From positions 186,001 through 250,000 of the forward strand of contig NZ_SDOY01000118.1 in NCBI RefSeq assembly GCF_004117935.1: a stretch of DNA of 64,000 bases, read 5' to 3'. Position numbers and translations under genes: made by a program. Positions 43,613 through 55,098 of the stretch are shown piece by piece. Numbering within the stretch: the stretch's first letter is position 1; each line of letters begins with the position of its first letter. This DNA comes from Streptomyces roseicoloratus. GTDB lineage: Bacteria; Actinomycetota; Actinomycetes; Streptomycetales; Streptomycetaceae. A model generated the notes under the pieces. That model made no database searches. It was not told the origin of the DNA and worked only from the letters and a program-made list of their open reading frames with translations.

Positions 43613-44284
43613 TCAGGCTTGTGCGAACGCCAGGGTGAGCGTGCCGTCCGCCGCCGGCTCGATCCGTACGGCCGTGAGGTCGGCCACGTGCACGTCCGGG
43701 GCGAAGGCCGCGGCGCGCGGGCCGATGCCGACCACCCGCATGCCCGCCGCCCGGCCCGCCCGGATGCCCGCCTCGGAGTCCTCGAAGACGACGCAGTCGG
43801 CCGGCTCGAAGCCCAGCGCCGCCGCGCCCTTCAGGAAGCCCTCGGGATCCGGCTTGCTCGCGCCGACGCTCTCCGCCGTGACCCGCGTCTCCGGCATCGG
43901 CAGGCCCGCCGCGCCCATCCGGGCCCGGGCCAGGGCCTCGTCGGCCGAGGTCACCAGGGCGTGCGGCAGCCGAGCCAGCGCGGCCAGGAACGCGGGTGCG
44001 CCCGCCACCGGCACGACCCCGTCGAGATCGGCGGTCTCCTCGGCGAGCATCACCCGGTTGTCCGCGTGGTTCTCCTCCATCGGCCGGTCCGGGAGCAGCA
44101 CGGCCATCGTGGCGTAGCCCTGGCGCCCGTGCACCACCTTCAGGACCTCGGCCGGGTCCAGCCCCTGTCGCTCCGCCCAGCGCCGCCAGCAGCGCTCCAC
44201 GACGGCGTCGGAATTGACGAGCGTGCCGTCCATGTCGAGGAGGAGGGCACGTGTGGTGAGCGACGCCGGGGTGGTGGCGGTCAT
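43613..44284 (-). CDS. HAD-IA phosphatase (sugar-phosphate phosphatase-like)
   Basis: A 223-residue HAD hydrolase. Motif I is LLLDMDGTLVNSD, motif II LVTSADE, the Lys motif ASKPDPEGFLKGA, motif IV VVFEDSEAGIRAGRAAGM. The cap domain is of the C1 type, as in glycerol-3-phosphate or 2-deoxyglucose-6-phosphate phosphatases. Substrate cannot be fixed. ATG 44284 (MTATTPASL) has GGAGA upstream; the reading frame is open 40 codons further without a start signal. Confidence 0.88.
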   Translation of the reverse strand: MTATTPASLTTRALLLDMDGTLVNSDAVVERCWRRWAERQGLDPAEVLKVVHGRQGYATMAVLLPDRPMEENHADNRVMLAEETADLDGVVPVAGAPAFLAALARLPHALVTSADEALARARMGAAGLPMPETRVTAESVGASKPDPEGFLKGAAALGFEPADCVVFEDSEAGIRAGRAAGMRVVGIGPRAAAFAPDVHVADLTAVRIEPAADGTLTLAFAQA

Positions 44285-44486
44285 CGGGAATCTCCAGGAA
44301 GGGTGGTCGGAGATGGGCGCGAAGAAACGAAGCGGTCCCGCCCGCCGGTCAGGGAATACGGGCGGGGCCACTTTGTTCCTCCACGATACAAAACGGCTCC
44401 GCACCTGGCCAACCCCGTCCGCATCCCGGGACCGATCCGGCAGCCCCCCGCGACTCGGCAGGGGCCGCGAGGATCCCCGGGTCCGC

Positions 44487-45632
44487 TCAGCCCTCCGTGA
44501 CCGCCTCCAGGGCCTCCCGCGTGTGCGGGCCGTAGACGCCTCGCGGGTCCTCCTCGATGTACATGTACGACTGGTAGCGCTCGACCGCGCGTTCCACCTT
44601 CCTGCCGTACGAGCCGTTGACGGGGCCGTCGTAGAGCCCGAGCTCCCACAGTCGCCGCTGGAGCTCCGAGACCTCCTCGCCCGAGGAGCCGAGGCTGAGC
44701 GTCGGGGGCTCGGAGGGTCCGTACGAAGGCGCGGTCGTCACGCTCGGGCGCGCCGGTGCGGCCGGGGCCGTGCGGGTGGGAGGAGCGGAGGGATCGGTGG
44801 ACCTGGTCCGGGCGGCGGTGGGGGACGGCGACGCGGATGCGGACGCGGAGGGCGAGGGCGAGGCGGACGTCGGGGACGGGTCGGCCGAGGCGGAGGCCGA
44901 GCTGGACGGAGTGCTCGTCGGCGCCTCGGACACGGCCACGTTCTCGGATGCGCTGGTGGTGACCTCCGGGACGCCGGCCAGGTCGTCCGTGCCGTCGTCG
45001 CCGGCGATCAGGGCGGCGGCCAGCGCCGCCGTGCTCACGACGGCCGCCGCGACCACGCCCGCGATCACGGCGCCCCGGCCGCGCCGCCGCACGGCCCCGC
45101 GCCCCTCGGGGGCGTACGCGAGGGTCAGTGCGGGCCCGTCGTCGTCCGGGTGGCCGGCGGGGAAGCCGTTCGGCGGTTCGCCGGGGAAGCCGTTGGGGTG
45201 GGCCGCCGTCGTGGTGGCGTTCGGGTGGTCGCCCGGAAACCCACCCGGGAAGTCGCCCGGAACGCCGCCCGGAATCCCGATCGGCAAGCCGCCCGGAATC
45301 CCGCCCGGAACGCCGTCCGGGTGGCCGGTGCGGAAGTCGGCCGGGTTGCCGGCGCGGAAGTCGGCCGGGTGGCCCGCCGGGGCGGTTCCGGGCCGGTCGT
45401 CCGCGCGGCCGGGCTCGTACCCGCCGTACGGGTTCTCGTACGCCGCGCCCTGAGCCTCCGTGGCCGCCGGCGTCCCCGCCTCGTCCTCCGTGGCGCTCAG
45501 CGTCACGTACGGCCGGATGCGCAGGGGGTGGAAGTCCTCCGCCGCGGCCTGCTCCGCGGCCTGCGCCTGCGCGCGTTCGCAGGCGCAGCCGGGTCTGTGT
45601 ACGCCGCATTCGAGACAGACGTGTCCGGACAT
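44487..45632 (-). CDS. Membrane-anchored peptidoglycan-binding protein
   Basis: A 381-residue protein. A cytosolic N-terminus with a Cys cluster (CLECGVHRPGCACERA) and a Gly/Pro/His repeat region (GNPADFRTGHPDGVPGG type) precede one membrane helix (VIAGVVAAAVVSTAALAAAL, about residue 190). A Ser/Pro/Ala stalk follows, then a C-terminal PG_binding_1 domain (SSGEEVSELQRRLWELGLY, GVYGPHTREALEAV). The Cys cluster could bind zinc. The layout is common in Streptomyces and may link envelope state to the cytosol. The function is unproven. Confidence 0.8.
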   Translation of the reverse strand: MSGHVCLECGVHRPGCACERAQAQAAEQAAAEDFHPLRIRPYVTLSATEDEAGTPAATEAQGAAYENPYGGYEPGRADDRPGTAPAGHPADFRAGNPADFRTGHPDGVPGGIPGGLPIGIPGGVPGDFPGGFPGDHPNATTTAAHPNGFPGEPPNGFPAGHPDDDGPALTLAYAPEGRGAVRRRGRGAVIAGVVAAAVVSTAALAAALIAGDDGTDDLAGVPEVTTSASENVAVSEAPTSTPSSSASASADPSPTSASPSPSASASASPSPTAARTRSTDPSAPPTRTAPAAPARPSVTTAPSYGPSEPPTLSLGSSGEEVSELQRRLWELGLYDGPVNGSYGRKVERAVERYQSYMYIEEDPRGVYGPHTREALEAVTEG

Positions 45633-45985
45633 CGATGGGTCCCCTCCCCGGTCAACTCGGAGCGATTATGCAGCCCGACCGCCGTCGCGGGGCGAACAGA
45701 TGTACCGCAGCCGTGCTCCTCCGCAGGCCAGAACGGGGCAAACGCCCCAGGATGGAGAGGACCCGAGCCCGACGGCCGGAGCCCGAAGGTCCCGAGTCCG
45801 ACGGCTCCGAGTCCGACGGCTCCGAGTCCGACGGCCGCGAGCCCGACGGCCGCGAGCCCGACGGCCCGCACCCAGAGCCCGCGGAGACGCCCCGAGAAGC
45901 CACCCCCGAGAAGCCGCTACCAAGAAGCCGCTACCAAGAAGCCGCCCCTGAGAAGCCCCGAGAAGCCGCCCCCGAGGAGACGCCC
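45633..45985. other. Divergent intergenic region before the MFS gene
   Basis: 353 bp between the divergent PG-binding and MFS genes. The MFS reading frame stays open upstream to ATG 45752, but the 14-bp period of the second repeat block is not a multiple of three, which argues against an N-terminal extension. The right half is filled by the two repeat blocks listed separately. Confidence 0.55.
45790..45975. repeat. Two tandem repeat blocks (15-bp, then 14-bp)
   Basis: Five 15-bp units of CCGAGTCCGACGGCT type (GAG at 45794, 45809, 45824, 45839, 45854). After a short spacer come four units of AAGCCGCTACCAAG type at 14-bp spacing (45911, 45925, 45939, 45953), then degenerate copies. Confidence 0.85.
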
Positions 45986-48058
45986 ATGGCCCAGGAAGTA
46001 CGCGCGCCGCACACCGGTGGCGGCCCTGGCGGCCCCGGCGGCCCCGGGCCGGGGGAGGGGCAGAGCCGCCGCTCCGTCGTCGTCGCGATGGGCGCGCTGC
46101 TGCTCGGCATGCTCCTCGCCGCACTCGACCAGACCATCGTCTCCACCGCCCTGCCGACCATCGTCAGCGAGCTCGGCGGCATGGAGCACCTGTCCTGGGT
46201 CGTCACCGCCTACATGCTGGCCTCGACCGCCGCCACGCCCCTCTGGGGCAAGCTCGGCGACCAGTACGGGCGCAAGCGGCTCTTCCAGGCCGCCATCGTC
46301 ATCTTCCTCATCGGCTCGGCGCTCTGCGGCATCGCCCAGAACATGCCCCAGCTCATCGGCTTCCGCGCGATCCAGGGTCTCGGCGGCGGCGGCCTCATGG
46401 TCCTGTCCATGGCGATCGTCGGCGACCTCGTCTCGCCCCGCGAACGCGGCCGCTACCAGGGACTCTTCGGAGCCGTCTTCGGCGCCACCAGCGTCCTCGG
46501 CCCGCTGCTCGGCGGCCTGTTCACCGAACACCTCTCATGGCGCTGGGTCTTCTACGTCAACCTGCCGATCGGGATCGTCGCCCTCTTCGTCATCGCCGCC
46601 GTCCTGCACATCCCGGTCCGCGCCACCCGCCACCGCATCGACTACCTCGGCACCTTCCTCATCGCCTCGGTCGCCACCTGCCTCGTCCTGGTCGCCTCCC
46701 TCGGCGGCACCACCTGGGAGTGGGGCTCGGCGCAGATCATCGGCCTCTGCGTCCTCGGGGCCGTCCTGCTCGTCTGCTTCGTGTACGTCGAGCGGCGCGC
46801 CGCGGAACCGGTCCTCCCGCTCCAGCTGTTCCGGATCCGCACCTTCACCCTGGTCTCCGTCATCAGCTTCGTCGTGGGCTTCGCGATGTTCGGCGCGATG
46901 ACCTATCTGCCGACCTTCCTCCAGGTCGTCCAGGGCGTCAGCCCGACCATGTCCGGCGTGCACATGCTGCCCATGGTCGTCGGCATGCTCCTCACCTCGA
47001 CCGGCTCCGGGCAGATCGTGTCCCGCACCGGCCGCTGGAAGGTCTTCCCGATCGCCGGGACCGCCGTCACCGCCCTCGGCCTGCTGCTCCTCCACCGGCT
47101 GACCGGGACCAGCTCCACCTGGGAGATGAGCGTCTCCTTCTTCGTCTTCGGTGCCGGACTCGGACTGGTCATGCAGGTCCTGGTCCTCGTCGTGCAGAAC
47201 GCCGTCTCCTACGAGGACCTCGGCGTCGCCACCTCCGGAGCCACCTTCTTCCGCTCCGTCGGCGCCTCCTTCGGCGTCGCGGTCTTCGGCACGATCTTCA
47301 CGGGCCGGCTCACCCGCAACCTGGAGGACGCCCTCGCCGGCCAGGACCTCCCGCCCGGCGCCGGACCCGACCAGCTCGCCGCCGACCCGCGTGCGCTGGC
47401 CGGACTCCCGCCCGACCTGCGGCCCGCCGTCCTGGACGCCTACGCGACATCCATCACCGACGTCTTCCTGTACGCGGCGCCGGTCGTCCTCGTCGCCTTC
47501 GTCGTCGCGTGGTTCCTCAAGGAGGACCCGCTGCGCGTCTCCGTCACCGCGCCCGACCCCAGCCAGACCCTCGCCTCCAACCCCGTCGAGCGCTCCTCGT
47601 ACGACGAGTGCGCCCGCGCGCTGTCGGTGCTCGGGTCGCGGGAGGGCCGCAAGGCCGTCTACGAGAAGATCACCGCCCGCGCCGGGCTCGACCTGCTGCC
47701 CGCGTCGAGCTGGCTGCTGCTGCGGGTCCGCCGGCACGGCACCGTCGAGCCCGCGCGGCTCGCCGAGGCCACGCCCGTACCGCTGCGGGTGGTCACGGAG
47801 GCGGCCAGACAGCTGGAGGAACGGCGGCTGGTGGCCAGGGAGGGGATCCAGCTGGTGCTGACCGAGCAGGGGGCCCGGACGGCGGTACGGCTCGACACGG
47901 CGCGTGAGGACTCGCTGAGCGAGCTGCTCGGCGACTGGTGGGGGCCGGACCGGCCCACCGACCTGGTGAAGCTGGTCGAGGAGCTGACGGCCGAGCTGGG
48001 CGGCTGCGACGCGGAACGCCCCCGCTCACCGGAACCGCCCCGCGACCACCAGGCGTGA
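45986..48058 (+). CDS. DHA2 MFS exporter with C-terminal winged-helix extension
   Basis: A 690-residue protein. Residues 30-520 are a 14-TM drug exporter: LLLGMLLAALDQTIVSTALP in TM1, GKLGDQYGRKRLFQ, and motif C around FGATSVLGPLLGGLF. After the last helix (VVLVAFVVAWFLKEDPLR) come about 165 soluble residues that read as a MarR-like winged helix: ASSWLLLRVRRHGTVEPARL, VTEAARQLEERRLVAREG, LTEQGARTAVRL. The extension could sense substrate or bind DNA at the membrane. The ATG has GAGGAGA 5 nt upstream. Confidence 0.88.
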   Translation: MAQEVRAPHTGGGPGGPGGPGPGEGQSRRSVVVAMGALLLGMLLAALDQTIVSTALPTIVSELGGMEHLSWVVTAYMLASTAATPLWGKLGDQYGRKRLFQAAIVIFLIGSALCGIAQNMPQLIGFRAIQGLGGGGLMVLSMAIVGDLVSPRERGRYQGLFGAVFGATSVLGPLLGGLFTEHLSWRWVFYVNLPIGIVALFVIAAVLHIPVRATRHRIDYLGTFLIASVATCLVLVASLGGTTWEWGSAQIIGLCVLGAVLLVCFVYVERRAAEPVLPLQLFRIRTFTLVSVISFVVGFAMFGAMTYLPTFLQVVQGVSPTMSGVHMLPMVVGMLLTSTGSGQIVSRTGRWKVFPIAGTAVTALGLLLLHRLTGTSSTWEMSVSFFVFGAGLGLVMQVLVLVVQNAVSYEDLGVATSGATFFRSVGASFGVAVFGTIFTGRLTRNLEDALAGQDLPPGAGPDQLAADPRALAGLPPDLRPAVLDAYATSITDVFLYAAPVVLVAFVVAWFLKEDPLRVSVTAPDPSQTLASNPVERSSYDECARALSVLGSREGRKAVYEKITARAGLDLLPASSWLLLRVRRHGTVEPARLAEATPVPLRVVTEAARQLEERRLVAREGIQLVLTEQGARTAVRLDTAREDSLSELLGDWWGPDRPTDLVKLVEELTAELGGCDAERPRSPEPPRDHQA

Positions 48059-48116
48059 GGCCGCCCCGCCTCCCGTGCGGGCCGCCCGCGCCCGCCCCGT
48101 GTGGGGCCGACGTGGG

Positions 48117-48593
48117 CTACAGATCCTTGCCGTACCAGATCTCCATGTACGGGCCGGTGCAGTACGCCGGTATCTCCGCGTAGCCGTTGCGCGTGTACAG
48201 GGACCGCGCCTCCACCAGGTCCAGGCGGGTGTTCAGGACCGTGCGGCGGGCGCCGAGTGCGCGCGCCGCGTCCTCGAGTCCGCTCAGGAGGAGGTTCGCG
48301 CCGCCGGTCCCGCGGAAGGCGGGGCGGATGAACACCCTTGTCAGCTCGGCCCGTTCGGCGTCGAGCAGGACGACGCCGCCGCAGGCGGCCGGCTTGCCCT
48401 CGTGGCGGCCGACGAGGAAGGCGCCGGCGGGCGGGGCGAGCAGGTCGAGCCCCTCGTCGATCATCTGCTGGTCGTACTCGTCCTCGGTCAGGACGCGCCG
48501 GAAGTAACGGCCCGCGACGTCGCCGTAGTAGTCGCGGCGCAGGGCGGTGGCGTCCGGGGTGTCGACGCGCTCGGGAGAGAAGGACCAGGCCAT
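48117..48593 (-). CDS. GNAT-family acetyltransferase
   Basis: A 158-residue N-acetyltransferase. Motif A of the acetyl-CoA site is LTRVFIRPAFRGTGGANLLL; strands FLVGRHEGKPAACGGVVLLD and the late YTRNGYAEIPAYCTGPYMEI complete the fold. The substrate is unknown. ATG 48593 (MAWSFSPE) was chosen; ATG 48602 adds three residues, and neither has a good ribosome site. Confidence 0.85.
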   Translation of the reverse strand: MAWSFSPERVDTPDATALRRDYYGDVAGRYFRRVLTEDEYDQQMIDEGLDLLAPPAGAFLVGRHEGKPAACGGVVLLDAERAELTRVFIRPAFRGTGGANLLLSGLEDAARALGARRTVLNTRLDLVEARSLYTRNGYAEIPAYCTGPYMEIWYGKDL

Positions 48594-48665
48594 GCGCGCC
48601 ATTCTGCGACGCGCATGACCGGGACGCAGCTCAATTCCCCGGCGGCGGCGGACCGGACCGGGCGG

Positions 48666-48768
48666 CCTTCGCCGTACGCGGAAGGGCCTCCGGCCAACAC
48701 CCCTTCGCCGTACGCGGAAGGGCCTCCGGCCGCATCCCTTCGCCGTCCACCGCAGAGGGGCCTCCGGC
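48666..48768. repeat. Three 36-bp direct repeats at the 3' end of the methyltransferase gene
   Basis: CCTTCGCCGTACGCGGAAGG followed by GCCTCCGGCC occurs at 48666 and 48702 (identical over 30 bp), with a diverged third copy at 48737 that touches the methyltransferase stop codon. Each unit can fold through CCTTC/GAAGG. Confidence 0.85.
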
Positions 48769-49444
48769 TACGCCGGGTCCACCACGCGGGCGATCAGCAG
48801 GCCGTCGTAGCCCTTCGTGCCGACCGTCTGGAGGGCGGTGGCGTCGAGGCGCGGCTCGGCGGCGACCAGGTCGAACATCTCGCGGGTGCCGGTGACCGCC
48901 GGGTCGTCCGGGTGCGCGGTGGCGACCTTGCCGCCGCGCACCACGTTGTCGACGACGATCAGGGTGCCGGGCCGCGACAGCTTCAGCGCCCAGGCCACGT
49001 AGTGCGGGTTGTTGACCTTGTCGGCGTCGATGAAGACGAAGTCGAACGGACCCGCGCCCTCCTGTTCCAGGAGCGGCAGGGTGTCCAGGGCCGGGCCGAC
49101 CCGCACCTCGACGGTCTTGTCGAAGCCGGCCCGGGCGAGGTTGCCGCGGGCGACGTCCGCGTGCTTCGGGTCGTACTCCAGGGTGACGAGCCGGCCGTCC
49201 GCGGGCAGCGCGCGGGCCAGCCAGATGGTGCTGTAGCCGCCGAGGGTGCCGATTTCGAGGATGTTCCTCGCGCCCTGCGCGGCCACCAGCAGGTGGAGCA
49301 GCTTGCCCTGGTTCGGTGCGACGGCGATCTCGGGCAGACCGGCGGCCGTGGAGTCGGCGAGCGCGGCGGTCAGCGCCTCGTCGTCCCGGGCCAGGAGGTC
49401 GGTGAAGTAGGCGTCGACGGCGTTCCATTGGGCCTGATCATTGG

Positions 49445-49448
<4 letters not shown>
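48768..49448 (-). CDS. SAM-dependent O-methyltransferase (class I, COMT-like)
   Basis: A 226-residue methyltransferase of the caffeoyl-CoA/catechol family. The SAM site is ILEIGTLGGYSTIWLARALP, the acidic loop VTLEYDPKH, and the metal-binding motif FDFVFIDADKVNNPHYV followed by LIVVDNVVRGG. It probably methylates a small catechol-like hydroxyl in a Mg2+-dependent manner. The ATG overlaps the DUF2330 stop (ATGA). Confidence 0.92.
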
Positions 49449-53268
<3,820 letters not shown>

Positions 53269-53377
53269 CCCCCGCTCGCGGATGGGGTCGCGAGGCCCCG
53301 GAACGCCGCGTCGCAGGGCTCCGGGAATCGGACGGCAGAGCTCCGAAAACGCCACGACGGAGCCCCGGAAACGCCGC

Positions 53378-53410
53378 AGGCCCCGCCCCTCCGTGCGGAG
53401 GGCGGGGCCT
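53378..53410. terminator. Bidirectional terminator
   Basis: AGGCCCCGCCC and its complement plus CTCCG/CGGAG around TG, with one bulged C, between the convergent thiolase and transglycosylase genes. Confidence 0.8.
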
Positions 53411-53439
53411 TGCGGTGGCGCGTCGCGGCGTGGTGACTC

Positions 53440-53841
53440 TTAGTACCAGCCGTGGGTCTGCCAGAAGTTCCAGGCGCCGTTCGGGGAGCCGTAGCGCTCG
53501 TTCATGTACTCCAGACCCCACTTGATCTGGGTCGCGGGGTTGGTCTTCCAGTCGGAACCGGCGGAGGCCATCTTGGAGGCGGGGAGGGCCTGGACCAGGC
53601 CGTAGGCGCCGCTGGAGGAGTTGGTGGCGGTGTGGTTCCAGCCGGACTCGTGCTCGACGATCTTGCTGAAGGACGCGAACTGCGCCGGCGGCACGATCTT
53701 CCGGGCGATCTCCTGCGGAGTGGCGGCCGAGGCCGTGCCCGTGTTGCCGAGGACCGCGCCGGAGGCGCCGATCAGGACGGCGGCGGAGACGGCGAAGGTC
53801 TTCTTGCGGGAGACGGCGCGGGTGGCGATCGAGCGGAACAA
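53440..53841 (-). CDS. Secreted SLT-type transglycosylase-like protein
   Basis: A 133-residue exported protein. The signal (KKTFAVSAAVLIGASGAVLG to ASA) precedes a compact lysozyme-like domain: FSKIVEHESGWNHTATNSSS contains the catalytic Glu (HESGW), then GAYGLVQALPASKM, NPATQIKWGLEYMNERYGSP and the terminal AWNFWQTHGWY. Similar small proteins cleave peptidoglycan during growth or germination. The start appears to be TTG 53841; no in-frame ATG or GTG lies nearby upstream. Confidence 0.82.
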   Translation of the reverse strand: MFRSIATRAVSRKKTFAVSAAVLIGASGAVLGNTGTASAATPQEIARKIVPPAQFASFSKIVEHESGWNHTATNSSSGAYGLVQALPASKMASAGSDWKTNPATQIKWGLEYMNERYGSPNGAWNFWQTHGWY

Positions 53842-54171
53842 AGCGTCATACCTAACGTCGGGGGCAAGGTCGCGCCAGGCGTTTCCGGCATGCCGGAACC
53901 AGAGCCCGGGGATCCGGGGACTGGCGGGGAACCGGCCTGCCGAGGCGTGTGCCGTGGTGTTCGCGGTGGCTCTTCACGAACCTCGCTGAGCACCGGCTGC
54001 CTGGCGACGTCCACCAGACAAACAGGCCTGCGGCGGCGATGCAACGACCCCCTGTACGAGGAGGATTCGGACCACGGCGACCGGTCCCGGGCGCTCCCGG
54101 GACGTACGACCCACCCCGTTTCCGCAGGTCACGTGCGCGTATGGGGTGATATGGGAGGCTCGTCCCGGCTA
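53842..54171. other. Leader region of the transglycosylase gene
   Basis: 330 bp, no gene. It holds a perfect 16-bp palindrome TTCCGGCATGCCGGAA (53883-53898) within the likely 5' leader. Cell-wall hydrolase genes in Streptomyces often have c-di-AMP (ydaO) riboswitches, but I could not match its conserved blocks here. Confidence 0.5.
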
Positions 54172-55098
54172 CTACTCCCGTTCGTACGTGACATGGGTCC
54201 TATGAGGGGCCTCACCCCGTGAGGCCCTCTCGGGGCCCTCGAATGTGACCTGGGCCTCGAAGTTCGCGCGCCGCGTGGCCCGCCGGAGCGCGCGGAGGAG
54301 GGGACCGCCGACCGTGAGGGTGAGGACGGCGGTGAGGAGGGCGCGGCCGAGGTCCCAGCCGAGGGAGGTGGCGAGGACGTACGCGGCGAAACGCACCAGG
54401 TTCTCGGCGGCAGGCGCGCCCGGGACGAAGTAGATCCCCCCGGCGCCCGGGTTCTCCCCGCCGCTGACGGTCACCCACCCGTAGAGATTGGTGACCGTGC
54501 CGTACGCGAAGGCCGCGACGAAGCCGTACGCGGCGAGCAGCAGGCGCTCGCGCCGGCCGCGCAGCCGTGACGGGCCCGGCAGCAGGCCCGCGCCCATCGC
54601 GAACCAGCCCATGGCCAGCATCTGCGTCGGCATCCACGGACCCACGCCGCCCGTGAGCAGCGCGGAGGCGAACATCGTGACCGCGCCGAGGACGAAGCCG
54701 AAGCCCGGCCCGAGGACCCGGCCGCTCAGCACCATCAGGAAGAACATCGGCTCCAGGCCGGCCGTACCGGCGCCGATCGGCCGCATCGCCGCCCCGACGG
54801 CGGCGAGCACGCCCAGCATCGCCACCGCCTTCGCGTCCATGCCGCAGTCCGCGATGGTCGCCACGACGACCGCGATGAGCAGCGGCAGGATCAGGGCGAA
54901 GAGCCAGGGGGCGTCGGCGGCGTGGTCGGTCACGGCGGAGCCGGCGTCGGCGAACAGCGGCCAGCAGATGCCGACGAGCCCGACGAACGAGACGAGCACG
55001 AGCGCGGCGACCGAGCGCGGGCCGAGGCGGATGGGGCGGGTGGGGCGGCCGGTGGGCCGGGTGGGCCGGGTCCGGTCGGCGGAGAGGAGGGCCTTCAT
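54172..55098 (-). CDS. ECF transporter S component (probable corrinoid)
   Basis: A 308-residue membrane protein with about six helices, for example SVAALVLVSFVGLVGICWPL, PWLFALILPLLIAVVVATIA and VLAAVGAAMRPIGAGTAGLE. The MRPIGAG and GGVGPWMPTQMLAMGWFAMG stretches are typical of ECF S components that bind the vitamin. It is the last gene of the five-gene operon behind the cobalamin riboswitch, which points to cobalamin or a precursor as substrate. The ATG overlaps the ATPase stop. The N-terminal 30 residues are a Thr/Arg/Pro tail. Confidence 0.85.
   Translation of the reverse strand: MKALLSADRTRPTRPTGRPTRPIRLGPRSVAALVLVSFVGLVGICWPLFADAGSAVTDHAADAPWLFALILPLLIAVVVATIADCGMDAKAVAMLGVLAAVGAAMRPIGAGTAGLEPMFFLMVLSGRVLGPGFGFVLGAVTMFASALLTGGVGPWMPTQMLAMGWFAMGAGLLPGPSRLRGRRERLLLAAYGFVAAFAYGTVTNLYGWVTVSGGENPGAGGIYFVPGAPAAENLVRFAAYVLATSLGWDLGRALLTAVLTLTVGGPLLRALRRATRRANFEAQVTFEGPERASRGEAPHRTHVTYERE

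Noticed and set aside
45752..45985. 78-residue N-terminal extension of the MFS-winged helix protein
   Set aside because: The frame is open but is built from repeats, part of them with a 14-bp period that does not keep a reading frame. ATG 45986 has a much better ribosome site.
53842..54060. Possible ydaO (c-di-AMP) riboswitch upstream of the transglycosylase gene
   Set aside because: Considered because of the gene type, but the conserved blocks could not be matched on the correct strand.
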